From Buxus sempervirens (taxonomy: Eukaryota; Streptophyta; Magnoliopsida; Buxales; Buxaceae), in NCBI GenBank assembly GCA_947561395.2, contig OX387191.1, positions 35,605,439 through 35,669,438 on the forward strand: a DNA stretch of 64,000 nucleotides. The letters are read 5' to 3'. Made by a program: the position numbers and the translations under genes. Position 1 is the first letter of the stretch. The number at the start of each line of letters is the position of its first letter. Of the stretch, positions 22,792 to 34,323 are shown one piece after another. The notes beneath the pieces were generated by a model that saw only the letters and a program-made list of their open reading frames with translations, had not been told where the DNA came from and ran no database searches.

Positions 22792-23013
22792 TTAAAATAC
22801 GGTTTCTTCGAAAAAATGCAAAAAAAATGGGGAATTTCAATTTCATTGCTTTCCTAGGCTTCACTTGTCCCGTCTTAAACATGCATCATGCAAGGGAAGC
22901 AAGAAATAAAGAAGAAAATAACATAAATGAAGAAAAATGAATCAAATTTCTTTTTTATATATATGGAAGTGTACATCATTTGTCAAATACAAGTATATAT
23001 GTGATATCCTAAT

Positions 23014-25842
23014 CTAATCTGTCTCTCCAGGACCACCCTTATGGCCACGACCACGTCCTCTGCCTCGACCGCTACCTGAAGGTCGCCGGTGCTCGAAAAC
23101 ATGCACCACAAGACGATGAGCGGTACTACGGGTCATCCTACTCAAAATAGACTGAATATCATACCACATATATAAAGGCACAAGGCCAGCAGTGGGATGA
23201 TCAGGAGGAATGTACCCTGAGGTATCTACATCTCCCGCAGACTCCGCATCAGAATCCGTAGGGACGGGCTCAGTCACAGGCTCGGCGGCAGGCCCCGCAC
23301 TCCCACTGGCCGCAGACCCGGAGGAAGGAACAGACGCCCCAGGAGCATCAGCATCAGGCCTAGGCTCCACAGGGCCAACAGAGGCCTCCTATATCACCAC
23401 AGCCTCCTCGGTAGGCTCCATCATAACGGCATCCCCGGCCGACTCCATCTCAGCAAGCGCATCAAGATCGGTCTCTGGTGCTAGAGTAGACTTTGGCACG
23501 TCCTCAGTAGTAGGGGTAGCGGGTAGGTGTAACCTCGGTCTCTATATCGGGCTTGGCTACAGGCACCTCTACACGAGCTGCATCAGTGACACAGAAAAGA
23601 CCTCGCCGTGGGGATGTGTATAATAAGGTGAAGAAGGACCGGCTGTGTCACCCTGAAAATAAGAAAAGGAATTTTAGTCAGAACAGAATAAGCAGATAAA
23701 AGAAGCAGAAACTGAAAAGGGTGAAAGAATTAACCTGAGTATGAGAGGGACCCGCCTAGTCCTGTACACCAGAAGGACCCACTTGGCCCTGTGCCCTAGC
23801 AAGCTGTCCCCTGAGATTGGCAATGGTGAAAAGGAGGGCGTCTCGCTCGGTAATAGCGGCATCTCGTTGTCGCTCTATATCAGCGTACCGAGCTCGAATC
23901 TCTGCCAACTGAGCCTCCTAAAATAGAAAAAAAGGTGTCAGAAATACCAAGTCAAATATAATATAAGAATGGAAGATCAAAAAGGGAAAGGCATACCGTG
24001 GTATTGTAGGCCCTGATCACTACCCCTCCTATCTCAGTGATTCTGCCACAGACAGGCATGGGTGGCATGAGGCACCCAACTGAAGCCTGCCTAAACCAGG
24101 CGTCATAGTTACTCTCCTCTAACATAGTCTCTGCCTCAGTCCAATCTAGGAACTGAGCAGGATCAAGAGGCATAGGAGGAAAAGAAGGGGTAGTATCCGG
24201 AGGGATAGCAGGAATCCAAGGCTCTCGGACGTGCTGATAAAAGAAGCACTCGCCGCAATACCAGATGCTACCCATCTGACTAATAAAGAACTGGTAGCAC
24301 TGACGCCTCTGGTCAGGGGCAAACGCATCATCTCTAGCAGTATGCAGGGCCAGCACCTCATGAATGTCCTCCATCCGGGGAACTAACAGCTGAGAAACAA
24401 AAAAAAGGAACATTAGGCATGTGATTCAGGAAAGGGAAAAAGGAAGAACTAAAGAAGCTTACCTCAGTCCAATACAGCCTGTCCAGATGGGCCCGGGCAG
24501 ACTTAGGCCGACTCTTTTCATAGTCGTGCTCCACATGGCACCATCTACAAGCCATAGGATACGTCTCCTCTGGTATCGTAGAGGTAGGGCGGAAATAAGG
24601 TATATAAACCCTAGCAAAAAACTGCAAAAGAAGAAAAAAGGGTCAAAAGAATAAAAAGAAGAAGAAGAAGAGGAAGAAAAAATAGAGAAATAGGTATTTC
24701 ACCTGCAAGAAGGGCCAAAAGAATCTGCATCCGACCCCGGCTCCTCAAGAGGTAGAGAGGCCGATAACTGATCGGCGCAGGCCAGCCAAAATGGTGCCAA
24801 AAATAAGCGGCCCCCAAGCGTACCTCCTCGCTCGCTACAGATCTCCCAATAAACTCAAAAAATGAGGACTGACAGAAGTCATGTCCTCTGGGAAGAAGCA
24901 GGAGCCCATCATGTAGAGGAAGACAAAGCGGAATGCAAAAGGGAAAGATGCATGATTGGCGGTAAGCTGGCTAAACTCTCTCTACCAGAAGGTCTCTCTT
25001 AACCAAGCAGAGACAATCTAGGTCTCCCTCTATCCCAGGCCTCCGGGGGCAACACCACATATCTGAGATAGGCATCACCATCTCAGGGATAATATCTCCA
25101 GTCATCCTAATCTCGGTGATGAGTGTGAAGTCGGACGGCCGGATCTCGATCTCAATATCTGGAAAATGGAAGCTCAACGTCTCTGGGAAGAACCACTCGA
25201 GCATCGCTGCAATAAGAGCTCGATCCAAGCGAACATCTGGGATGGTAATGAAGAGGCCGAAACCAAACAAGCCCAGCTCCCAGCAGAAGGATGAACTACA
25301 GTCTCCAAGAAATCTAATGAAGCTGGCCCAGCTCCCTCAGTAATGAGACAGAGGATACACCAAAGGCATATCCACCCTAATATAGGCTGAGGGAAGAGTC
25401 CTCATGCCATGTAACAGGTCAGTATCCCTAATATGTGCAGCGACCGCCTCAGGGACCTCAACCCTAGCCCGAGCCTCCTCCTCGCCTTGGCCCCTGCCAC
25501 GGCCTCCTCTACGACCCCCATCACGGCCACCATCTTTGCCTCTAGTTTGTCGCTCGCCACGACCCCTGCCTCTACCTAGAGCCTCGACTACCGGCTAAGG
25601 AAACAATTGGAAGGAAGAAATAATCAGGGTGAAGGATTTAGGGAAGGAATTTGAATTTTAGAAAGGCTAGAGTATACCTCTGGGGTCGCCTCACGCGAAT
25701 CCCCAGAAGGAAGATCTGGGATATCAAAATCAGAATCCCCCGCTACTCCTGAAGAAGACGCCACATCAGTGGGATCCCTCCGAACCCTAGAGGAAGAGGG
25801 CTCATCAGCAGGATCCCTAGGGGCAGAACGAATACGAGCCAT
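23014..25842 (-). pseudogene. Element 2 antisense gene B: plant-mobile-domain-like protein
   Basis: Exons inferred from GT-AG sites and homology: 25842-25678 (55 codons, MARIRSAPRDPADEPSSS), 25594-24703 (PMD-like core, LEWFFPETLSFHFPDIEIE; frameshifted), 24621-24463 (53 codons), 24389-23997 (131 codons), 23917-23735 (coiled coil, 61 codons, one stop) and about 23653-23014. The last exon ends in GRGRGRGRGHKGGPGETD. Four of these have lengths divisible by three, which supports the model. Exon 2 is 892 bp and contains frame breaks, so no full protein can be made. The RG-rich C-terminus and coiled coil suggest nucleic-acid binding and self-association, as inference only. Confidence 0.73.
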
Positions 25843-27569
25843 CTGCGGGTTTAAATCAGGAAGATGATTTGTTATTTCTTTTCCTTGTAACTTTTATTGC
25901 CTTTGTTCTTTATTCTGATAGAGTTTAATTGTTTGCAAGAAAAATAAAAGTAGAGAACGAGGGAAGAATTTCAGAGGCTCCCAACCAGGCCAGGAGTCCA
26001 CCAAAGAAATCTACCTTGCTGTTCTCCAAAAATTCTTAAGAAGAGAAATACCAATAGCACCATCGGTACTAAGCTACAAAATCAAGGATCTTGGTGTTGA
26101 AAGTGGGACGGTGCCCAAATCAGAATGCCGAAATATGACAAACCCAGGGTTAGAGCAGGCTATAAATATCATTGTTTCCCAATTCCTAATCATTGCTTCA
26201 GATTTTTTTTAAGATCGGGAAACCGAATGAAGATGGTGTCTTGATAGATAATATTCATGCCAACAAGGTAATATTCATTCCAACAGAAGTCATGGAAAAG
26301 AAAAGAACAACCAATCAACAGGTCAACAATGTAAAGTTAGATGGCATAGAACAAAATCAAGGTTCACACAAGAAAATAAAAAATTCAGGAACAAATCATG
26401 GAGCTACCACAAATCATATAATCATAAGTCATATGCTCAAAATGAAGTGTTCAATACCGGCCAATGGTCAGATACAGCAATTCAGAGTCAGCATTTCATT
26501 GGTCAAAACAGAAAATTGCATGGGACAGCTTCCTGCTTCAGGGGAATGAACAGGTCTCAGCCAAATGAACAGACAAAATCAATTTTGGTCAAACAAGAGA
26601 AACAATATAGGCAGGATAATCAGGGAATGTCAAAGGCAGTAGACAGTTACAATCCCAATCATAGTCAGCAGCTCAGAGAAATTGCAAAGCATAGAGAATT
26701 TCGACTAAGGAGCATAGCAAAAACCATGCTTACAATCTGACAAGGAATGCCAGAAAGATGAAATAGGCTTTAGGCATACCTGTTAGATGCAAAGAAAGTC
26801 AAAGCTTGAAGTCCACTTACTGGAGAAGGAGATCAATGGCAACGGCTCAAGTCTTGAAGAGACACAACGGCAACAGAGGCATTGTCGCAAACGACAGAAA
26901 TGCAGCAAACGACAGCCGAACAGTAGTCACTGGAGAAGCAAGACGTCGCCGGAGAAGGTGAGGTCGACCAGAGAAGAATGAAGTCACCAGAGAAGATAGG
27001 TGTGGTCAATGGAGAAGATTGAAAACCGTAATGAGGTTTGCGGTCACAGGGAAATCGAAGAAGAAGTGCGAGCAGAAATGGAGAAGCTGTTCGCGGTCGC
27101 GAATAAGTAAAGCCCTAAAACCCGTAGAAGATATACGGGCAATAGAAGCCCGCAAAGGTAATACGGTCATTTGCGCCCGTATTAAAGTTGCAGTCATTAC
27201 TTGCCCGCAATGAAAATACGGGCAAGCCAGAAAATTGCATTTTTTATGATTTTCTTCATACTTTTCAGGAGATTAATGTTTATATTAGTTGTAAATTGCA
27301 AGGATTGCCACCTTACCCACTTTTGTTTAAAAATTTTGTCTCAAATCTCACTTCATAGTCATGAGTGCACAGTGAGCCTAGAGAGGAAGATTTTTCCCCT
27401 TAAGGTTAGGGACTTTTCAGCAAATTCTCCACACAAATTCTTTTGTCAAAATCATCCTTTTAATCCTTGCAAATTGCAATTAGTTAGACAAATCTCAAAA
27501 AGTGCAGTTTGTGAGTCTTTTTGCTCTCTTCTAGTAATTGGTTCCAATTACCAGCAAAGAGGGGGCAGT
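25843..27569. other. Element 2 region upstream of antisense gene B and polypurine tract
   Basis: There is no gene. Like the element 1 counterpart it contains GTCGCCGGAGAAG-type repeats (26930-27010), a hairpin array (27133-27226) and a purine-rich tract immediately before the LTR. Small plus-strand frames here have no recognisable content. Confidence 0.65.
27133..27226. repeat. TACGGGC hairpin array upstream of antisense gene B (element 2)
   Basis: The palindromes include ATACGGGC / GCCCGCA at 27133-27153, AATACGG...CCGTATT at 27160-27183, and TTGCAGTC...GCCCGCAA at 27188-27210, followed by a half-site ATACGGGC (27216-27223). They lie about 1.3 kb upstream of the gene B ATG. Confidence 0.82.
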
Positions 27570-27671
27570 TGTAGACACCCCAAATTGCACTACAAAATGA
27601 GAAAATAATTAAAAACATATAATTGGGATTTGAAAATGCATAAAATTTCATAAAATTTCATCAAACAAGCA

Positions 27672-27780
27672 GTGCCCGTATTTTACTTACGGACTGGTCA
27701 CGCCCGCAATTACTATACGAGCATGCCGCGCTCGTAGTAAGAATGCGGGCAGCACTTGTCTGCAATGTATATACGGGCAC
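27672..27780. repeat. TACGGGC hairpin array in U3 of LTR B
   Basis: The array is bounded by GTGCCCGTAT (27672-27681) and its inverse ATACGGGCAC (27771-27780). Inside are TACGGAC / GCCCGCA, the perfect TACGAGC / GCTCGTA pair, and TGCGGGC / GTCTGCA. It ends about 209 bp upstream of the TATA box. Confidence 0.87.
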
Positions 27781-27988
27781 GAGGTTTTTGTGCGAATTTT
27801 ATCTTTGCTCGATTTCTGAGCCTTATCTGCATCCAAATATCTCTCTAGGATGGGCGAGTTCTCTTATTTATCTATTCGAATTATCCTATTTATCCTTGTT
27901 GGTCATGGATTGGCATTATCCCTATTGTCAATCCAATCTGGGGGATCATGGTATATCCCTCTGGACCAACCATGCCCCTGGGTTTGCC

Positions 27989-27996
27989 TATAAATA
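27989..27996 (+). promoter_or_regulatory. TATA box of LTR B
   Basis: TATAAATA in GCCTATAAATAGAGG, aligned with the box of LTR A. Confidence 0.75.
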
Positions 27997-29227
27997 GAGG
28001 ACAGATTCTCAAGCAAATGGCCATTAATTTGAAGTTTGAAGAACTCCAAGTGAAGAGAGGAATCCCTGCTGCTCTGCTTGCTCAATCTAGGTAAGTCCCT
28101 TTTCCCTTTTATTTTCTGTTTTCAATTCTAGAAATAATCTGATCTTCTCCATTGCTGTAGAATAAGGCCTGGTTTATAATTGTATTCCCAAATCTGCCTC
28201 CAAGTACCTCAAGAATCCTTTCTAGCCGTAAAACGTGAAGAGAGAGCTAGGGGAAAAGAGAACAGGTGGATCCGTAGGGTAGACCCCCATGTGCTCTAAT
28301 CTGTGAAATGTGGCTACTTTGAATATCCTGCTAATGTTTTAATGATTTTATTTTGAATCTGGAGGAATTCTATGAATCCATGATGATTATAGAATGAGAT
28401 CCCCACTTTTTTCTATAATTTGGATTTTTCACACATTTGCACCTACAACACTGTTTTCTCGATTTTTGTAATATTAGGCTAAGATCCTGGATCTATCATG
28501 ATCTATATGATAGATCCGGATTCAAAAGCTTGAAAGTAATTTCTAGGGTATCATGAGGTAGTTTTTGAATCCCTTTTCATTTTTGAGAGAAGACCCTGTG
28601 GTATAAGTTCTCCCCTTTTGATGTTCTTCATCAACGTGGGTATTTTTGGTTTTGATTTCTTGATCTAATGTGAAATTTGGGCTATACCTGTGTTCTGGAC
28701 TGTTCAAGTTCAATTCTGCAATATTTTATAAAAATAACATTTTTTCTAGATTTCCAGAATTTAACTTGAAGCCAGATTTTTGAAGTTTTCACTTTAGATT
28801 TGTTTTCTCTATCTTGATTTCAGTCAATCATGAAGCTCAAATAAATGGCTCTTGTTTTCATAAGGAGTATCCAGAATTAATTGGATCATTCACATGGAAA
28901 AAAGCCATACATTCTTTTATTTTTCTTTTATTTTTGTTTTGATTAGCAAGCCCTTTTTTTCCTTTGAAAAACATGAACAATACCTGGCAACCACCTTGTG
29001 TGGATGAATAGGGTGCCTAACACCTTCCCCTGTTCATACCCTAATCACCTTACCCATCTCTGGTTGTTTTTTTAATAGGGTTATTTTTACCCTAAATTTG
29101 CCTTTTTTTGCTTATTTGATATTTTGGTGTCCATTCACACCTAAACAAAATGGTGGCGACTCTTTGTTTTTAACCAATCCCGTGTGATGATTAGGAAGTC
29201 AATGAATTGATTTTCCATGTCTCACAT

Positions 29228-30750
29228 TGCTAGGATGCACTAAACAGTCACATCCGACCAATATCTCAATTACATGCCTCCAGCATGTATACAATAGTAA
29301 TAACAAGTGTTATGATTTTAGTGTCATTGTAGGACTCACAAAGATAAATAAACTTTTTGAGATGACTCTCGACCAATCGCTATACCACCGTGCGGCTTAG
29401 GAGCAATGCTACTAATGATACTCAAGTCCCATGCAGCGCAGCTTAGACAAGAGCCGTATTCACTGACTTATTGCACACGTACCCATCAGAGTTGGCATAT
29501 ACCACCAGCATGCAGCACCAAAATCAATGCATGGAGATAGTTGCTTATCCACATGTACAGGGAATCACCAGCGGCTCACCGAGGTGTCCCTCCAGACATA
29601 GGACATTCCCAAGCAAACTAACTTGCAAAGGAAGCACGATCGCACAAGGGAGAAACTCAACCCAAATGACATATCCCTCAGCTATTTAGCCACAACTATA
29701 GATCCATAACCAGCTATGCCCACTAAACTCCAAAAGTTCCCTAAAGTATAATATTTCTATAAGGGTTGGTGCCTAGCGGCATATAAAGGTTAAATCTGAC
29801 ATTTACTTCAATATTCGAGTTAACTGAGTTGAACTTATGGTCTGAATTCTCTTTATATAATTATCTGGTTTATAGTGAAATTTAAAGATGTTCTGGTAAT
29901 CAAATAATAGTCAAGTTTTCCAAAAACTAGATTTCTCAATTGCGTTCAAAGTTTGGCAACTAATGTCCTAAATATCTTCCTAATTTATTTTCCTGTAAAA
30001 CAGGGAATTGAATAATTTATTTTGGTCTTAAAACATCTTAATTAATCATTAAAATTGTCTAAAAATAGTTTGGAATTGAATCAGGGTTTGAAATTACGAA
30101 ATTATGCAATTTCTGCACAAAGCGCCTAGGATCGCCCCGGCGGTCTAAGGTAGGCGGTAGTTGAAATTACGCCAACGATAAGTCGCCTCAAGATCTCAGG
30201 CGGTCTAAATACATGAATATAACATACAAAAACATGCTTTGGAGATTAATCGAACATAAATCCAAAAACGAACGTAAAACAGTGTCACCTACCTCTGTTT
30301 ACGATTGTTTCTTCTCCTCTTCTCTAAACAATGACTAGAACAAGATGAGACACTGCCTAGAAGAATGAAAAACAAGCTACACCCTCTCCCTTTTCCTTCT
30401 TCTTCTTCTTCTCCTTCGGTCGCTCACGGCTTGTCTCTTGTGGCTGTCAAATACCAACGAGAATACCAAAACATATACGATTAGGGTATTAATCTATTAT
30501 TTATATCCCTTGATCCCACGTAGCTCACTTACAAATTTCCTATACACATTGTCCAATCAGAACACCACAAACTTAAAGTAGGAATCATACCTTGATAACT
30601 CATGATCGGACGGTCGGATCTGCATCCAACTCTGGATCTCTACTAATTATATCATCCCCTACATTAATAAAATATTTCCATCAATTAAAATTCCCAAAGA
30701 TATTATTTATTAATTTATTATATTTTTTAAGGAAAATTCAGGGTTTTACA
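29228..30750 (-). mobile_element. Chromovirus-like LTR, minus strand (boundaries tentative)
   Basis: Read on the minus strand it begins TGTAAAACCCTG at 30750 and has GGATATAAATAA near 30500-30510. It ends near 29228-29250 with GGTCGGATGTGAC, a pattern usual at the ends of plant chromovirus LTRs. About 30115-30215 contains CGCC/GGCG palindromes. The 5-bp flanks do not match, so exact ends and the insertion history are unresolved. Confidence 0.6.
30115..30215. repeat. CGCCT/AGGCG palindromes in the minus-strand LTR
   Basis: Three degenerate hairpins: GCGCC...GGCGGTC, GGCG...CGCC, and CGCCTcaagatctcAGGCG followed by GTCTAAA, with GCGGTCTAA repeated at both ends. This is the same kind of array as in the Tat-like LTRs but with a different stem. 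Confidence 0.6.
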
Positions 30751-31165
30751 ATAGAGTATTGCAGTAAATTCAAGTTTCGAGCAGAAAGTCGAAACCGTGC
30801 TCGGAATTCTAATCTACTCATATCTCCCTGATCCGGACCCCGATTTTGGCAAATTCAATTGCGTCAGAATCGTGTCGAGATCTTATTTCTTTCGGGGCAG
30901 AGATGGCAGTTAATCTGGGTTTGAGCATAAAGTCAATTCTGCTCCCCCGGGGTTTGATCTGCCCATGAATCCTTCATCTGGACTCCGATTCCGACAAACT
31001 AGTTGTGTCAGAACCGTGTCGGAATTGCCCATCTATTGAGATAGGATATGGCAGTCACCTTGAATTTGACTAGAAAGTTAATTTCTGCCCCTTGGGGTTT
31101 TGAGCTGACTGTTAGGGTTTGCATTTCCGGCACTTCCAGGAGGTGCAAAAATGATGTGCTTACAC
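30751..31165 (-). mobile_element. 5' end fragment of a TGTAAGCAC-type LTR, minus strand
   Basis: Read on the minus strand from 31165 it starts TGTAAGCACATC and shows the repeated CGGAGTCC/CGGATGA blocks found at the start of LTRs 9232 and 31297. It is cut at 30751 by the chromovirus-like LTR. The 126 bp between 31166 and 31291 contain nothing recognisable except a short palindrome CTACGAT / ATCGTAG. Confidence 0.68.
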
Positions 31166-32162
31166 CCTTCATTCTTTTTTAGTTGCACTTGGTACATGAT
31201 TATTTTTCTATGTTGCTTCCTTATCCTACGATTGATCGTAGAGGATAAATAACAACAATAACATGCAGAGAGGATAAAACAAATAAGAAAGCATGGTGTC
31301 AGCACCTCATTTTTGCACCCCGAAAAATGAAAAATAAAACCCTAATTGAAAAAGTCAAACCTGAAGGGGTCAAAAATTTGACATTTTGATCAGGTGCAAA
31401 TTGACCACCAAGCTTTATACCAATGGATAGAGGATTCCAATACGAGTCTAACGACACTGAGTTTGCTCAAATCGGAGTCCGGATAAAGAAGTTATGGGCT
31501 TGTCAAATCTGGAAATAGCATAAATCGGCTTTCTGCAAAACTCCGAATTAGCTGTTCAATTTTATACCAGCAGAAAGAGCATCTCAACACAATCTCGACG
31601 CAACTAAGTTTGCCGAAATCGGAGTCCCAGATAAGGAGATATGAGCAAAATTGGCTCCGGGACGCGACTCTGCACTTCTGATAAAAAATCCGAATTTGTT
31701 GTTAAACTCTGGCTCAGTAGATAAAGGATCCCAAATTGATTCTAACGCCGTTAATTTTGCTGAAATCGGACACCGAATGAAAGAGATATGAGCAGTCAAA
31801 GTTTCGGAAAATCTGCACATGTGGAAAAAATTGAAGAAAGGACAAAAAAATAAAAATCTAATAATAAAATATTAATATTTTGTAACTATCTACTAATTAA
31901 ATTAAATAAAAAACAAAAGGAAAACTAAAAGAGCACATGCGTATAGCAAACAAAAAATCTCAATAAAATATTAATATAGATTAAATATCTAACAATTAAA
32001 ATAATTCAAAAAGAAAATCAAAAATCAATGAGCACATGGGATAAACTAGCGGAGAAGAATGCTCAAAAGCCATCATTGGTTCTTTTAAAAAATAGGGCAC
32101 ACTTTGAAAATGTTGGTCATTTGGTCATAGAGTGCAAACGTAATTGTGTTTTAGTCATGGAA

Positions 32163-32170
32163 TATAAATA
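32163..32170 (+). promoter_or_regulatory. TATA box of solo LTR 31297-36791
   Basis: TATAAATA, 866 bp into the LTR, followed by a C/T-rich leader (32210-32360). Confidence 0.55.
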
Positions 32171-33270
32171 GACTTCATTAACCCATTTTGAGGGGAGGTC
32201 GGCCATTACATTTTTCTCTCCAACTTCTCTTCAAGGTTTGGCCTCTCCATTCTTCCCCCTCAATACCCTTACACGACCACCCCTTTCTCCTCATCTTCCA
32301 TTTAATCCCAAAGCCATTAAACCACTCCAATCTCTTCTTTTCCTTCTTCTTCCTCTCCTAACCTCTTGAAAACAATGGGGAATCAACTCTTGGAGACAAA
32401 AGGAGGTTTCCAACTTGCTGTCAATTTATTTTTGGGGACCATAACACTTCAAAAAAAAAAAGGAAAGTAATAGTAAGGTGAGATCCCTAGTGACTTTGTG
32501 TTAATCATATATTTAATACATAATTTTCTTGAACATATTTCTTTTATTTGTACTAAGATCTGATTTTGCTATATATTTCTCACTGTTTGCTCTTTTTGCA
32601 TGATGTGGGAGTCCCCATGATAAGGGGGACTCCATGTGTGTAAAGATGGGACGAGAGTTGTATTTGCAAGGTAAAAAAAAAAAGGGATCATCCGGTTAAT
32701 CTCCCCTTTTGTTCTCTTTACTTTTATTTCATTTTTAAGAAGGGATTGTCTTGTTTGGCAGATCTTTTGTTGTAATGACTTAAAAAAAATTATGCTTTGA
32801 AACTTTGATCACAGTCAAAATTTTGACTGGTCAAGTTGCTTTTTATTTTGAGACTTTATGGATGAGCAAGCACACACTCCCTACCTGCACACACACACAA
32901 TCACCTCTAAAGCAAACCCTAACCGTATACAACTTTCCCCAAACTTTTCTTTCAAACACAATTCCTCACTCCCACGCCCCCTTTTTCCTTTCTCCTTCTC
33001 ATCTCACCTTCTCCCCTTTTCTCATTCTCTCCCTCCCTTTCATATCAAGCCTAGCCTCCATTCTCTTGGGAAAAAGAATCTTGAAGAGAAACTTTGACTT
33101 TGTGCTCTTAATACAAGGAATCAAAATCAAAGGTAAGTGGGATTAATGTGCTTTTTGTGAGTTATTGCATGATTTCTCTCAAGTTATAATCAATTAATCA
33201 TGTATGAGTAGATTAAAAATCTAGATGTATTTCTTATGTTCGATATGTGTAACCATTGCATGATTACAGC

Positions 33271-33560
33271 ATTTTCTTAAAAATATTACAATCTGAGTTG
33301 GGTTTGACATTATTCCACATTGCCATTAATTGTTGAGAGCATTTTCTTAAAAATATTACAATCTGAGTAGGGTTTGACGTTATTCCACATTGCCATTAAT
33401 TGTTGACAGCATGACCATAGAATAATATTATTAAATGGTTTCTTAAAAATATTACAATCTAAGTTGGGTTTGACATTATTCCACATTGTTGTTTGACAGC
33501 ATGACCATGGAATAATATTATTAAGTTGTTCTTAAAATATTACAATGTGAGTTGACGTGA
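33271..33560 (+). repeat. Tandem repeat in nested LTR
   Basis: Four imperfect copies of a 60-100-bp unit contain CTTAAAAATATTACAATCTG, GGTTTGAC and TTATTCCACATTG, starting near 33283, 33343, 33440 and 33530. Confidence 0.8.
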
Positions 33561-34098
33561 TTCTTGTTTTTGGTTGGAGGGTTGACTTTATCCAACATTG
33601 CCATGTGCTTGGTAATCAATGGAAAGCATGTATCAAATCACAAAATCAGATTATAGGTGTATCTGGAGTGGGTGCATTCCATACGAATGGGTAATACAAG
33701 ATGCATGACATGCTATTTACTTTCTCATGGTTTGACCCATGTGCAAGCCATGACACCATGGTCTTGCCATGGTATCTTTCATGTATGGAACACTCTTTTG
33801 TCAAGAGGTGGTCTCAAGAGGTGGTTTGACTTGTGCAAACCATGACACCATGTATTACCATGGTCTTGCTTTTGTAAAGAACACTCTTTTGTCTTAATTT
33901 GCTAATCACATGAGTTAATCCTTAGCCGATGTTTAATATTAAATTACTTGTGGTTTGTGATGACCCACGGTGAATTATTTATGTAATTGAATGAATGAGG
34001 CATATTGTAATATTTGAGATTTCTTTGACAATTCGAAATAATGTATGAGTTCGTGAAAGATGGTTCAACTTGTTATTGATATGATCATAATTGTGATG

Positions 34099-34323
34099 GT
34101 ACTCCTAGTCTTTACTAGTTGAGTACCCGGTGTGAGAAACCATTTGGAGTTCGGATGTGAGTACTTCTAATGTTTGGCCAAGCATTAGTTAAGTACCTGG
34201 TGTGATTATCTCCGGGATTTTGTACTCCTAGGGACATACCTAGTTGAGTACTCAGTACGGAACGCCTACTGGGAGGTTGGTTTGGTCTTTGAGCACTTCT
34301 AGTGCATAGCACTAGTATGAGTA
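34099..34323. repeat. GTACTCCTAG hairpin array in nested LTR
   Basis: Four hairpins occur at about 60-70-bp intervals: 34099-34126 (ACTCCTAGT / ACTAGTTGAGT), 34161-34196 (GTACTTCTAATG / CATTAGTTAAGTAC), 34222-34251 (GTACTCCTAGG / CCTAGTTGAGTAC) and 34291-34323 (CTAGTGC / GCACTAG). Inner stem bases vary between units but stay complementary. Confidence 0.82.

Larger units (their letters stand above)
18182..27569 (+). mobile_element. Tat-type element 2, internal region with pol deleted
   Basis: This region is homologous to element 1 over the protease-RT linker (18182-19050), the post-integrase spacer (about 19380-20800), both antisense genes and the polypurine tract (GCAAAGAGGGGGCAG, 27554-27568). 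RT, both RNase H domains and integrase are missing between about 19050 and 19380, and no 5' LTR or primer-binding site is seen at its left edge, which abuts LTR A. It is therefore a non-autonomous, truncated derivative. Confidence 0.82.
27570..29226 (+). mobile_element. 3' LTR of element 2 (LTR B)
   Basis: The LTR starts TGTAGACACCCC directly after the polypurine tract and ends CCATGTCTCACA, giving 1657 bp. It shares start, TATA region, U5 block (about 28985-29060) and end with LTR A but is shorter, and its hairpin array uses the TACGGGC stem instead of TATCCG. The TATA box is at 27989-27996. Confidence 0.87.

Noticed and set aside
15695..29226. LTR A and LTR B as the 5' and 3' LTRs of one element
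   Set aside because: They differ in length and in hairpin motif, LTR A follows a polypurine tract as a 3' LTR does, and no primer-binding site or gag follows it. The stem of LTR A matches element 1 and that of LTR B matches element 2.
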